This document shows positions 14,896-22,413 of a stretch of 31,897 nt of DNA, piece by piece (position 1 is the first letter of the stretch; each line of letters starts with the position of its first letter). Source of the stretch: a virus. Where the stretch lies: positions 1-31,897 of the IMG/VR virus record IMGVR_UViG_3300045119_000199, one strand, 5' to 3'. A program made the position numbers and the translations under genes. Under the pieces are notes generated by a model that did no database searches, was not told where the DNA came from, and saw only the letters and a program-made list of their open reading frames with translations.

Positions 14896-16119
14896 AGTGT
14901 CGCTCTCCTGTGAAGTTGTGGCGCCCGCGGCGCTCTCGGTCAAAATCATTCCACCAGCGCCGGCGCGTGTTACCACGTCGACTGATTCGGCGCTCGTTAA
15001 CTCCGTCAAAATCGGCAACCCGTTTTTCGTCTGCCGGGATTCGGCTTTGCCGCTGGCGCGAATGCTCATGCCAACATGCGGCGCCTTCTCTTCGACAATT
15101 TGCGCGTGATCGGCGAAGACTTTCATGCGCGCGTACAAGCCGGGTCCCTTGGCGTGCGATTCGTTGTAAACCGCGCTCGTCGACAGAACGCCGGCCAGGT
15201 TCTTTACGTCGCCTTCCGGACGTGCCGACTCTTCGGCCGCGGTCGGGTGATTCAGATAAACATGAGTGCCGGCCTTGAAGACTTTCGGCCCGTCGCGCTC
15301 GAGAACTTCTTTCGGGTAGAACGCCGAACTTCCAGGGCCAGGCGCGATGAGCTTAATCTCGTAATCGGCGCGCGCCTCGGTGAGCTTGATTGTCTCGAGC
15401 GTTGCGGCCGCCTCGCACAGTGCGAGCACGCCGAGCGCCGGCGCGATGCGCGACTCGCTCGAGCTCGCCGCCGTGTCGTCGCCGCCCGACGCCTGCCAGG
15501 CTTTCGGTAGGTACTTCGTCCAACCCTTGCGCTTGGCGATCGCGATGATTCGCGCCTTAATGGCTGTCGGCTTCAGGTTCGAAGCGCCGGCGCGGCCGAT
15601 CGAACGAACCGCGGCCATAACGTCGCCCGGTTTCAGGATCGGAAAGCTTTTGCCTTTGCCGGCGAAATCGCTGGCGTCGGCGGCGTCGCGCTCGCTCTTG
15701 GCAATGAATCGCTCGTACAGCGGTAGCCCGGCGTACAGTCCCTCGGCCTTTAGCGCCTCTTCCATCGCGGCGTAGTGATCGGCCTCGCCTGACTCTTCTT
15801 CATAGATCGTACGCGGCACCACGTCAACCGCGGCGTCTGTGTCGATCGAGGCGACTTGGAAGCCGTTCACGGCGCCGATTTCATAAGGCGCTTTGAACAT
15901 GTCGCCGCCACAGCAATACACCACGTCGCCGGCCTTGTCGTCGCCGAAAATGTCTTGAATGTAGCCGTACTGGCCGCTCGTGAGCGCGTCGTTCAGAGCG
16001 TCGGAAAGCCGGCAACGAATGTCAGAATGCGACAGCCCATTGGTTGCGTCGGCTTCCTTCAGGCGCTTCGATTCGTAAGCCGCGGTGAGCTTCATTTGAG
16101 ATTGTGGGCATGTTGACAC
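14449..16119 (-). CDS. Prohead protease fused to scaffold
   Basis: This is a 556-residue polyprotein. Residues 13-130 (ESKRLKEADATNGLSHSDIRCRLSDALND, YGYIQDIFGDD, DVVYCCGGDMF, PYEI) form an N-terminal domain known from phage capsid maturation proteins. Residues about 250-395 look like the protease: YEIKLIAPGPGSSAFYPKEVLERDG, then HVYLNHPTAAEESARPEGDVKNLAGVL with H291, and APHVGMSIRASG with S352 as likely nucleophile. Residues 405-556 are charged coiled coil (LKEERKADLEVLEELTG), typical of an assembly scaffold. It acts inside the procapsid, cleaving scaffold after assembly. The GTG at 16119 has AGGGG five bases upstream; the ATG at 16095 lacks a site. An internal start at 14895 probably makes the scaffold alone. 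Confidence 0.8.
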   Translation of the reverse strand: MSTCPQSQMKLTAAYESKRLKEADATNGLSHSDIRCRLSDALNDALTSGQYGYIQDIFGDDKAGDVVYCCGGDMFKAPYEIGAVNGFQVASIDTDAAVDVVPRTIYEEESGEADHYAAMEEALKAEGLYAGLPLYERFIAKSERDAADASDFAGKGKSFPILKPGDVMAAVRSIGRAGASNLKPTAIKARIIAIAKRKGWTKYLPKAWQASGGDDTAASSSESRIAPALGVLALCEAAATLETIKLTEARADYEIKLIAPGPGSSAFYPKEVLERDGPKVFKAGTHVYLNHPTAAEESARPEGDVKNLAGVLSTSAVYNESHAKGPGLYARMKVFADHAQIVEEKAPHVGMSIRASGKAESRQTKNGLPILTELTSAESVDVVTRAGAGGMILTESAAGATTSQESDTMTAEEITRLIEASNAPLRAQLLRDAAERKAVVLLEGVSLPTKAKLRVIETVLKSGVPTTADGAIDETKFREAIAAEAKEIGELLAEANGGGRVFGMGAGPVVSIDPKEAKAQRKLLKEERKADLEVLEELTGDKNIAKLAARGREDAA

Positions 16120-16154
16120 CTACCCCTAGCGGCCAGCAACCGAAGTAACGTAAC

Positions 16155-16460
16155 ATGTTGTGTATGCTTTGCTCCAGTTGCCACGAATCCGAACGGGCGC
16201 CCGGTCAATCCAGGTGTGCGACGTGTCACGCCGAATACATGCGCGGCCATCGGGTCCGGTCGAAACAGCTAAGTGAGCGTAAAGCCTTCAGCGCTGGCGT
16301 TCAAGCGCTTCGTGTGAAGCTGCTCGAGACGTTCAAGGCTATCGGCCGCGGCGAAATGAGCGGGTACACGGCGGCCGAGTATGTGAGCAACTGCAAAGTT
16401 GACGTTCCACGCGATGTTCCACGGGAAACGTTACGTAACCACGCTGGCGCTCAACTGTGA
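16155..16460 (+). CDS. Small zinc-finger protein, only plus-strand gene
   Basis: The product has 101 residues. The N-terminus has cysteines at 3, 6, 9, 21 and 24 in the arrangement C-x2-C-x11-C-x2-C followed by HAEYMRGHRVRSKQLSERK. This is a treble-clef or ribbon-like zinc site with a basic helix, common in small phage DNA-binding proteins. Residues 45-85 are helical. The gene fills a gap between minus-strand genes almost exactly: 35 bases from the start of the protease gene and overlapping the end of the membrane-protein gene at 16451 by ten bases. No ribosome-binding site is visible before the ATG at 16155; an in-frame ATG at 16164 is also possible. A perfect TTGACA lies at 16110-16116 but has no matching -10. 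It may be an independently expressed regulator (a moron-like gene). Confidence 0.65.
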   Translation: MLCMLCSSCHESERAPGQSRCATCHAEYMRGHRVRSKQLSERKAFSAGVQALRVKLLETFKAIGRGEMSGYTAAEYVSNCKVDVPRDVPRETLRNHAGAQL

Positions 16461-16648
16461 AAGTGGTACAGTCCCGCCTTGTCGATCAGGTAGCCGAACA
16501 GAATCAGGATCAACACGGCGCCGCAAATCCAGAGCGCCGGCGCCGGCAATTCGAACTTCTTACAGATAAACCACAGGCCAACCCCGACGACGGTAAAAAT
16601 CACCAGAGCGAATAGAAGTTGCATCAATAGATCCATGGCGCCGAGCAT
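16451..16648 (-). CDS. Two-helix small membrane protein
   Basis: The product has 65 residues. Two hydrophobic helices (LLFALVIFTVVGVGLWFI and ALWICGAVLILILFGYLI) are separated by a short loop CKKFELPAP. The pattern, with a Pro-rich loop between the helices, resembles small bacterial inner-membrane proteins of the Thivi_2564 type, and a holin role is also possible. The start at 16648 overlaps the stop of the head-protein gene (TGATATG). An alternative ATG lies at 16636. The long frame to 16870 runs through the other gene and is not used. It converges on the plus-strand zinc-finger gene. Confidence 0.65.
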   Translation of the reverse strand: MLGAMDLLMQLLFALVIFTVVGVGLWFICKKFELPAPALWICGAVLILILFGYLIDKAGLYHFHS

Positions 16649-16649
16649 A

Positions 16650-17975
16650 TCACTGTTCGGCTTCGCCGGCGAGCCGGTAGACTTCCGAGCACGCGCAATT
16701 GGGGTGTGCTGGCGGTTCGAAGTCGCCGGAATCGTGCGGCGCGTCGGCCGGGATAAATCCCTCGGCCTCGTTTGCGATGCACGTCTCGCAAGGATTGGTT
16801 TCCGTCTGCCAGGCTTTTTCCACGTCGGCGCCGGTGTCGGCGGCCTGAGTCGCGGCGTCGGCGCCCCCATCGTGGTAGGCGGTCGACACGACGTTAAGCG
16901 CGACAGTATCGGCGCGGCTCATCTTGTCGCCGCCTGGATCGCCGAAGCCGGCGAAGAGCGCGCCAAGAGCCGTCGACGCCGCGGCGAGTGTGAACGGCTC
17001 GAGCGCCTTTAGCGTGTTGTGCGCGCGATCGACGGTTGTACTGTCGAGATCGTCCTCGAGATCGGTACTCGTTTGGTTGCCGTACGGCGTTTGCCGGTCA
17101 AACCGCGCCTCCTCCACCTTCACGCCCAGTTGCGCCGAAGCGTGATCGATTCCAGCGTAGTAAGCTGCAACCTTCACTTTCGCATGTGCTGTGGCGAAGC
17201 TCGAGTCGTGCAACGGTAGCGCCGTGGCGACAACCGCGGCCGCGGTAACGTAATCCGTGGCCGTGTGAGTCTTCAGAGCTCGGCGCACGTTGCGCAATTG
17301 TTTGCGCCATCGCTTCTCGAGCGCGGCGCGCATCTGATCGCGAAGCGGCGCGATCGTCGAGCGGCGCGCGTCGGCCATCAGGTTTTCAACTAAGCGCTTA
17401 TTATCGCGCTCGAAGTCCTTTAGGCCGTATTGACTCCAGTCCATCGGGTCGGCTTCGCCAACTGGGTTTTCAACGTCCTTTGGATCTTCGCCGACGATAT
17501 GCGCGGCGAGCTTCGGGTTGACGTACCAGCGAAAGCGGCTTTCATCGGTGTTGATGTAAGCGACGGCGCCGTGATGGAACTCCCAGAGCTCATCTACAAA
17601 ACAGAATGCGACGGAAGCGAGCAAGCTTTGCACCAGCGGCGAATGAGTGACGACGAGCACAGACTCGGCATCCCATTCCTTCGCGTTGCTCTGGATCTCT
17701 TTCCATGCGGCCTCCGGGTTTCCGTCCGGAAGCAACGAACTTAGATGCTCGATCGGAGTATCACCGCGTACGACAGCCTCGGCGGTTTCCGCGGCGCGCT
17801 CGAAGTCGCTGCACACGATCACGTCGGGTTTCACGTTGGCAATCTTCAAGAACTTGCGCATGACTTTTGCCTGCTCGCGCCCAATATCGTTGAGCGGCCG
17901 CTCGGCGTCCATCTGCGGCCCGTCGTCGGTCAAGCAATGCCGCATGAGATAAAGTTTCACTGTCGCGCCCCCCAT
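16650..17975 (-). CDS. SixA-like histidine phosphatase fused to Mu gpF-type minor head protein
   Basis: The product has 441 residues and two domains. Residues 6-155 match the histidine phosphatase superfamily: LYLMRHCLTDD (R12, H13), RPLNDIGREQA, VIVCSDFERAAETAEAV (R60) and VLVVTHSPLV (H111). The spacing H13-R60-H111 is close to that of SixA, which removes phosphate from protein histidine. The usual RHG reads RHC here. Residues about 185-441 are a head morphogenesis protein with the hallmark KAWQTETNPCETCIANEAEGFI and PPAHPNCACSEVY (C396, C399, H424, C427, C429). This domain sits with the portal inside the procapsid. The ATG at 17975 lies inside the preceding gene. A GTG at 17960, overlapping that gene's stop as GTGA and preceded by a G-run, gives the more usual MKLYLMRH beginning and may be the true start. 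The frame is continuous through both domains. Confidence 0.85.
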   Translation of the reverse strand: MGGATVKLYLMRHCLTDDGPQMDAERPLNDIGREQAKVMRKFLKIANVKPDVIVCSDFERAAETAEAVVRGDTPIEHLSSLLPDGNPEAAWKEIQSNAKEWDAESVLVVTHSPLVQSLLASVAFCFVDELWEFHHGAVAYINTDESRFRWYVNPKLAAHIVGEDPKDVENPVGEADPMDWSQYGLKDFERDNKRLVENLMADARRSTIAPLRDQMRAALEKRWRKQLRNVRRALKTHTATDYVTAAAVVATALPLHDSSFATAHAKVKVAAYYAGIDHASAQLGVKVEEARFDRQTPYGNQTSTDLEDDLDSTTVDRAHNTLKALEPFTLAAASTALGALFAGFGDPGGDKMSRADTVALNVVSTAYHDGGADAATQAADTGADVEKAWQTETNPCETCIANEAEGFIPADAPHDSGDFEPPAHPNCACSEVYRLAGEAEQ

Positions 17976-18142
17976 AGTCTGTGCTCGAGCATTTTGCAGT
18001 CACGAATGAAGCGCCGCTCGCGCCTGGCCCAAACCTTGCCGAGCGCGGCTTCATTCTCGTTTATGTCGCTCCAGTCCACGGCGCGAACTAACGCGTTTAT
18101 CAGCGTGGAAACTTCGCGCTTCGAGAGCTTGATGTTAGTCAC
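17957..18142 (-). CDS. Small helical unknown protein, first gene of the late unit
   Basis: The product has 61 residues, MTNIKLSKREVSTLINALVRAVDW onward, all helical and rich in Arg/Glu. LSKREVSTLINAL resembles a short helix found at the start of several small phage proteins of unknown role. The start is GTG at 18142, five bases after the -10-like GATAAT of promoter-like element B, with no separate ribosome-binding site. The transcript would be leaderless or nearly so. The stop overlaps the start region of the phosphatase-head fusion, so the two are translationally linked. Function unknown. Confidence 0.6.
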   Translation of the reverse strand: MTNIKLSKREVSTLINALVRAVDWSDINENEAALGKVWARRERRFIRDCKMLEHRLWGARQ

Positions 18143-18147
18143 GCTGG

Positions 18148-18194
18148 ATTATCCCCCGCGGCGTTGCATTTGCGCAACTATCCGCGTACTGGTA
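18148..18194 (-). promoter_or_regulatory. TAGTTGCGCAA promoter-like element B
   Basis: On the minus strand TACCAGTA (18194-18187) is followed by TAGTTGCGCAA (18180-18170). Eighteen bases after TTGCGC comes GATAAT (18153-18148), then five bases, then the GTG at 18142. The TAG of the motif is also the stop codon of the preceding gene. The upstream TACCAGTA is shared with element C at nearly the same distance (9 versus 10 bases). It would start transcription of the head and tail genes. Confidence 0.65.
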
Positions 18195-18432
18195 CAAACG
18201 CTTGGTACGGGTGTGGCTGCCAGTGCCGGATGGTAACCGGGTACTCGAGGTTTACAAACAGGCTGCCGGCAACCGGCGTCTGCGTCGGCTTGTCTGAACG
18301 CGTCTCGATCGGCCGCCACTCCATACCACACTTGGGACACTCCCACCGCGTCGCTTCATCCAGCGCGCCAGAGCGCAACATGATACTGATGAGCCGGCCG
18401 CAACACGCGTCTGGCGCGTAGCTGTTAATCAC
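18178..18432 (-). CDS. Small zinc-ribbon-like protein
   Basis: The product has 84 residues. CC at positions 10-11 and WECPKCGMEWRPIE near residues 31-44 suggest a zinc ribbon, followed by a strand-rich half (SLFVNLEYPVTIRHWQPHPY). The GTG at 18432 overlaps the end of the portal gene. The stop at 18178-18180 is the TAG that begins promoter-like element B. Function unknown; the ribbon may serve protein or nucleic-acid binding. Confidence 0.6.
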   Translation of the reverse strand: MINSYAPDACCGRLISIMLRSGALDEATRWECPKCGMEWRPIETRSDKPTQTPVAGSLFVNLEYPVTIRHWQPHPYQAFVPVRG

Positions 18433-20455
18433 GGCCGACGAGCTCGAGCAACGCGTCGACCTTGCGGCGTAGCTTCACGGCTTCGCGCATGCCGTCGCCC
18501 AACGGTTGTTGATCTACTTCGCCGGGTTGGCTTGTCGGGTTTCCATCGGGCGCCTGGATCGTTCCACCTGGCGACGGTTGCGCCTTCGGAATCGGCGCCG
18601 CGATTGGTTCTTTCGTCCGGTCTGGATCGTACTCGCCCTCCGGATACATTTCCTCGATTAGCTCCTCGGCGTCTTCGTAGCCAACCTCCTGCAGCAACAT
18701 CAACACGCCGGCGCGCTCGTCGATGCCGACAATCTGGCCGCCTTTGTTGTCGAGCGTCATAGCCTCGGCGATCGCCTTCACGCGTAGCGACATATCCCCT
18801 TCGCGGATTGCCGGGAACGTTACAGTCACTTCAATGTCGGTCGTTGCCGTCTTGCCCTTCGCCGCGTTGGCTGCCTCAGTAACCGCGGCCGACGTGTCGG
18901 CCTTCGACCATACATACTGCATGCGCCCGTCTGGCCCCAACGCGCGCGCCCGTTCCATAATCACCACGTCTTTAACGTTCACCTTGCGCCGGTCCAACGC
19001 CTCTTTGAACTTGCTCCCTGGCGCCGCGGCGCTCACGCCGAGAACGTATTTCGCGATCACGACCAAATCCTCGCGCCAGGCTTCTTGCCGCTCGAGGAAA
19101 ACAAGCTCGGTCGGCCGGTCAAGCGTCGTCGCCGTCGCCAGGTTGCCGGTTGATACGTCTGAAAGAAACGTTTCAGGAACGCCGACAACCATAGTCGCCA
19201 TAAGCTTGAACTGGCGTACTTCCTCTGGATCGCCGCCTTTGCCGGATGCGTTCATGAAACTTAACTCCGTGCCGGGCCCGCTCACGAACGTTGACGCGTT
19301 GACGGGCGCCGGGTTGGTGTCCCACAGCGCGGCCGATGGCCCAACCGTCGTTGCAAGTTGTTGCTTCAATCCTTCGATGGCTTGCTGGCCGCCCTTCGTT
19401 GTGATCGTCATAGCGAATGTCGCCAGCGCTTGCTTGACAGTTGCGCAAGCCTCGAGGAAGCGGCGCGACGCCTTCGCCCAATCGATCGCCGGGTAAATCT
19501 TCGGGCAACCGAAATTCCACTTGGCTACGGCGCCGTCTTTGCGATGGTATACCGGAACGTCCCACTTTACAGGCTGATTGTTGATCTGTGCCGGTTGCTC
19601 TTTCGGAAGGAAGTTAAGCGCCGGGTGATAGCATTCCTGGTGCTCGGTCGCAATCTGGCCGGTGTTAACGTCGAACTTGCGAGCAACCCAAACGCGCCGG
19701 TAATACCACGGCTGATCGGTGTCGTCTGGATCGGTAATAATATCCATGATCTCGGTCGCATCGATCGAGCGAACCGTCGTTTTTCCGCTGGCCGTCTTGT
19801 CACTGAAGAGCGCCCAGAATAGATTCCCGTCGTAATACTTGCGCTTTTCCGCGTCGACTAATCCCACCTGGCCGAAAACCTTCTGATTGCGATCGAAAAA
19901 GTCTTTCAGTTCGGCGTCGGCGTCTGGGTCCGAGCTCGAGATTTCAACGCCGCGGCCGAAAACATAGATACTGCAAACGTCGATCAGTCGCCGTACGATC
20001 GGGTTTTTGATGTAGTATAGGCGCGAAATCAGGATGATTTGCTGGATTCCCCAACGCGAGAACTCGAGCCAGCTAAGGTTGATCTCTCGGCGCCATTCGA
20101 CGTTCTGCAAGGCGAGCTCTATGTCGCCGAAGGCGCCTTGCTGCAGCGTCGGGTTAGTCTCGCGAATGCGCAAGTCTTCGGCCGTGGCCTCGCGAAGCTT
20201 CTTAGCGCTTTCGTTGGTAGCCAGCGCGGCGCGTGTGCCGGCCGTGAGCCATGGCCCGGCGCCGGCGAATTGTTGCGCCTCCATGCGCTCGGCCGCGTCC
20301 TCTTGCTGCCAGCGCTTGCGCAACGAGTCTTCGTCAAACTTCAGGTTGCGGAGTACTTCAGTAAGAGCGCGAAGGGTGCCGGTGTGATCCGGTGGAGGTT
20401 GCAGCGCTTGGAAGATGCGCGCCAGAATGCGTTGAACTCGCCGCCTGATGTTCAT
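18425..20455 (-). CDS. Portal protein
   Basis: From the ATG at 20455 the protein has 676 residues. After a helical N-terminus, REINLSWLEFSRWGIQQIILISRLYYIKNPIVRRLIDVCSIYVFGRGVEI is the typical portal entry segment. It is followed by FRSIDATEI-like strands (SIDATEIMDIITDPDD), the clip/stem region and PEEVRQFKLMATMVVGVPETFLSDVSTGNLATATTLDRPTELVF, a strong portal signature. The C-terminal crown is acidic and Pro-rich. Twelve copies form the ring through which DNA enters and leaves. The frame stays open up to 20602, but that extension is an Arg/Thr-rich sequence antisense-like to nothing useful and overlaps the well-supported gene at 20358-20675. An ATG at 20476 is another candidate. Confidence 0.9.
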   Translation of the reverse strand: MNIRRRVQRILARIFQALQPPPDHTGTLRALTEVLRNLKFDEDSLRKRWQQEDAAERMEAQQFAGAGPWLTAGTRAALATNESAKKLREATAEDLRIRETNPTLQQGAFGDIELALQNVEWRREINLSWLEFSRWGIQQIILISRLYYIKNPIVRRLIDVCSIYVFGRGVEISSSDPDADAELKDFFDRNQKVFGQVGLVDAEKRKYYDGNLFWALFSDKTASGKTTVRSIDATEIMDIITDPDDTDQPWYYRRVWVARKFDVNTGQIATEHQECYHPALNFLPKEQPAQINNQPVKWDVPVYHRKDGAVAKWNFGCPKIYPAIDWAKASRRFLEACATVKQALATFAMTITTKGGQQAIEGLKQQLATTVGPSAALWDTNPAPVNASTFVSGPGTELSFMNASGKGGDPEEVRQFKLMATMVVGVPETFLSDVSTGNLATATTLDRPTELVFLERQEAWREDLVVIAKYVLGVSAAAPGSKFKEALDRRKVNVKDVVIMERARALGPDGRMQYVWSKADTSAAVTEAANAAKGKTATTDIEVTVTFPAIREGDMSLRVKAIAEAMTLDNKGGQIVGIDERAGVLMLLQEVGYEDAEELIEEMYPEGEYDPDRTKEPIAAPIPKAQPSPGGTIQAPDGNPTSQPGEVDQQPLGDGMREAVKLRRKVDALLELVGRD

Positions 20456-20675
20456 TGCGGTCAAGTTTACCACCATACTTAGCCAGGATCTCGGCCGTAA
20501 GCGCCTGGTTGTTTTCCAGACGGCGCCGACATTCTGAGTGTGTGCAGTGTTGAATGTGCGCGACGTATTCGCGGTACGGCTTGCCGGCCGCCTGGAAGCC
20601 ACAGCGAAACGGCCGCTCTGTACGTTGCCCGTCCATCATTCGCGGCTCATAGCCGCTGAGTCTTGCGCCTACCAT
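20358..20675 (-). CDS. Small zinc-binding protein
   Basis: The product has 105 residues. RPFRCGFQAAGKPYREYVAHIQHCTHSECRRRLENNQ (residues about 21-57) has C25, H40, H43 or C44 and C49 in positions that suggest a zinc finger, followed by a helix TAEILAKYGG. GGAGGA seven bases before the ATG at 20675 makes this the best ribosome-binding site in the block. The last 32 residues, Ser/His-rich, overlap the portal start by about 98 bases. Function unknown; it may regulate or may have a structural role with the portal. Confidence 0.65.
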   Translation of the reverse strand: MVGARLSGYEPRMMDGQRTERPFRCGFQAAGKPYREYVAHIQHCTHSECRRRLENNQALTAEILAKYGGKLDRNEHQAASSTHSGAHLPSAATSTGSHRHPSRSY

Positions 20676-20676
20676 G

Positions 20677-20931
20677 TTAGTTTCCTCCTGGAAGCTCGCC
20701 GAACTGGCGCGCCGGCGTCGTTGCCATCCACTTCGCGAGCGCCTTCACGGCGCACGCCTCAGAACAAATATGCTCGTAAAACGGCTTGCCGTCTGACTCG
20801 GCGTCGGGTTGCCCGTGATCCCAAGCGAGTAGAGCAAAGATCCGTAACGTTAAGTCGCGCAACCACCAGTGATTCGTTTCGCCTTTGATGTTCGAACAGT
20901 AATCGCACTTGTACGGCGCGCTCAGTTTCAT
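20677..20931 (-). CDS. Small zinc-binding protein
   Basis: The product has 84 residues from the ATG at 20931, which overlaps the preceding stop as ATGA and has GAGGG five bases upstream. YKCDYCSNIKGETNHWW (C8, C11) and FYEHICSEACAVKALAKWM (H, C, C near residues 53-60) form a likely four-ligand zinc site of CxxC...HxCxxxC type. The longer frame to 20994 is not supported. It stops two bases before the start of the next zinc protein. Function unknown. Confidence 0.65.
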   Translation of the reverse strand: MKLSAPYKCDYCSNIKGETNHWWLRDLTLRIFALLAWDHGQPDAESDGKPFYEHICSEACAVKALAKWMATTPARQFGELPGGN

Positions 20932-21413
20932 AGTCCCTCTTTCAACTTCCACATTCCGGCGCCGTTTCCGTCGCGCGTGTTCATGCGCAGCCACTTGCCA
21001 TCAGCGTCGAGCACCTTTACCAACGTGCCGTCTTTTTTCAGTTCCGAGAACCGCGGGTACATCGTCTGCGATTTGAAACCTAGCTGATCCATGATCGCGT
21101 CGGCGATCGTGCCTTCGGGCGTGTACTTGCGCATGTACTCGATAATCTTGACGTGTTGCGCGCGTTTGCGCGGCGTTACTTTACGGTTGGCCGCTTCGCT
21201 GTGCTCTTCGCCGCCGTGGTTGTTGCGGCAAATGTCGTCTAAGTCGTCGGGCCCTGGTGGAACGTAGCGCGCCGCCCGGCGCTTGCGCTTCAGCGACTCG
21301 GCTAAAAAGTTGGCGATCGCGGCAACGGGCGCCGGCGCCGGTTTGCCGTTCGCGGCCGCCTTCATGGCGCCGTCGCCGAACAGCCGGCCTTGCTGTGGGT
21401 GTGGTTTCTTCAT
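20928..21413 (-). CDS. Winged-helix DNA-binding-like protein
   Basis: The product has 161 residues. The first 80 are polar and flexible. Residues 84-158 (RAQHVKIIEYMRKYTPEGTIADAIMDQLGFKSQTMYPRFSELKKDGTLVKVLDADGKWLRMN in outline) have the helix-helix-recognition helix-wing layout of winged-helix proteins. SQTMYPRFSELKKDGTLVKV corresponds to the recognition helix and wing. It probably binds DNA and could regulate phage transcription together with the sigma-like protein two genes upstream. The ATG at 21413 overlaps the preceding stop as ATGA, which decides it over the longer frame to 21482. Confidence 0.65.
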   Translation of the reverse strand: MKKPHPQQGRLFGDGAMKAAANGKPAPAPVAAIANFLAESLKRKRRAARYVPPGPDDLDDICRNNHGGEEHSEAANRKVTPRKRAQHVKIIEYMRKYTPEGTIADAIMDQLGFKSQTMYPRFSELKKDGTLVKVLDADGKWLRMNTRDGNGAGMWKLKEGL

Positions 21414-21508
21414 CGGCGTGTGGCGCCGCGGCCGTCCATGAATCCCATGAAGTAACAGAGCAACCCGAACACAAAGGCGCATAGGATCATCTTCGTATCG
21501 GTGCTCAT
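21410..21508 (-). CDS. 32-residue single-helix membrane peptide
   Basis: MSTDTKMILCAFVFGLLCYF begins a 32-residue frame with one membrane helix (residues 7-24) and a short basic tail. The ATG at 21508 overlaps the preceding stop by one base (TGATG), and its own stop overlaps the next start as ATGA, so it fits the unbroken chain of coupled genes. GGGG lies seven bases upstream. It may be a small lysis or membrane-associated peptide; function unknown. Confidence 0.5.
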   Translation of the reverse strand: MSTDTKMILCAFVFGLLCYFMGFMDGRGATRR

Positions 21509-22413
21509 CAGTACCCCAACAAATCTAGCCCGCGGAAGTGATCGCGGCCATGAGTCTCGAGTAATAGCCGTACTTCGGCCTCTTGCCATGGCTCGGCGTC
21601 GACGTGTAGGTACTGCATCCATGCCGCGTACGGCTCGAGCCAGGTTGCCGGCAACTGGTTAAACGTCCATGGCCGGTTCATGTTCATCTGGCGCGCCAGC
21701 GTCGAGTTAGGATCGGTTGCCGGCCCGTAGGTGTGTTCGATCTCGGCCGCCGTCTTATGCGGCCAACGTAACCGCTCGGTGATCTTGTAGAGCGCGTGCT
21801 TTGCCCGTAGCCGGCGCTCGGAGGCGCCCCACAGGTGTACAACGCCGCCGTACCCCTGGCGTAACGGGCGCCAGCGGTTCCAACCGCAACCGAACGGCTC
21901 GCGATGGTGAAAGCGATCGCCGCCCGATTCCCAGTTGAGCGCCGGCCCATCTTTGAACGCGGTACTAAACCAGCGGTTTCCCCAAATGCCGTTGGTGTGG
22001 TACCGCCAATGGTTCGGCTCGTCGCAACACTGGCGAATGTTGTAGCCTGGCAGTTCCAACATCATGCCGGGCGCCAGGCTGAAGACGTGGCCGCGAATGT
22101 CGGACAGAATGTTAGGCGTTAGAAACTCGTCGGCGTCGACGATCGCGATATGTGTGGCGCCCACTTCGAACGATCGCGCGAGCTCGAGCAACGCTTGACG
22201 ATGCCTCATTTCGTCCCATAGCGGCTTCTCGTCGCCCACCACGATAACGCGGTCCCGATAATCCGCGGCCGCGGTTAGTGCGATCGCGGCGCTATCGTCA
22301 TTGCACGCGTGAAGTAAGACAACAACTTGATCGCACCACTGCAATGCAACGCGTAACGTCAAGCCGAGACACCACGCCTCGTTGCGGACGGGCATCAGGC
22401 CAACGAGTTTCAC
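21508..22413 (-). CDS. Glycosyltransferase, GT-A fold (GT2-like)
   Basis: The product has 301 residues. The start MKLVGLMPVRNEAWCLGLTL is the nucleotide-sugar binding strand and loop of family 2-like glycosyltransferases. HIAIVDADEFLTP (residues 88-100) supplies the DxD-type metal-binding motif. LLHACNDDSAAI and the later WRYHTNGIWGN and VVHLWGASERRLRAKHALYKITERLR segments fit enzymes that resemble SPBc2-type and eukaryote-like GT2 variants. It would transfer a sugar to an unknown acceptor. It is coupled by ATGA to the sigma-like gene upstream. Acceptor candidates are a virion protein, phage DNA or host surface glycan. Confidence 0.8.
   Translation of the reverse strand: MKLVGLMPVRNEAWCLGLTLRVALQWCDQVVVLLHACNDDSAAIALTAAADYRDRVIVVGDEKPLWDEMRHRQALLELARSFEVGATHIAIVDADEFLTPNILSDIRGHVFSLAPGMMLELPGYNIRQCCDEPNHWRYHTNGIWGNRWFSTAFKDGPALNWESGGDRFHHREPFGCGWNRWRPLRQGYGGVVHLWGASERRLRAKHALYKITERLRWPHKTAAEIEHTYGPATDPNSTLARQMNMNRPWTFNQLPATWLEPYAAWMQYLHVDAEPWQEAEVRLLLETHGRDHFRGLDLLGY

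Noticed and set aside
16110-16116. TTGACA as a -35 box for the plus-strand gene
   Set aside because: No hexamer like TATAAT lies 16-18 bases downstream.
20456-20602. N-terminal extension of the portal
   Set aside because: It overlaps the small zinc-binding gene with the strong GGAGGA site and has low-complexity Arg/Thr/Ser content; the start at 20455 fits better.
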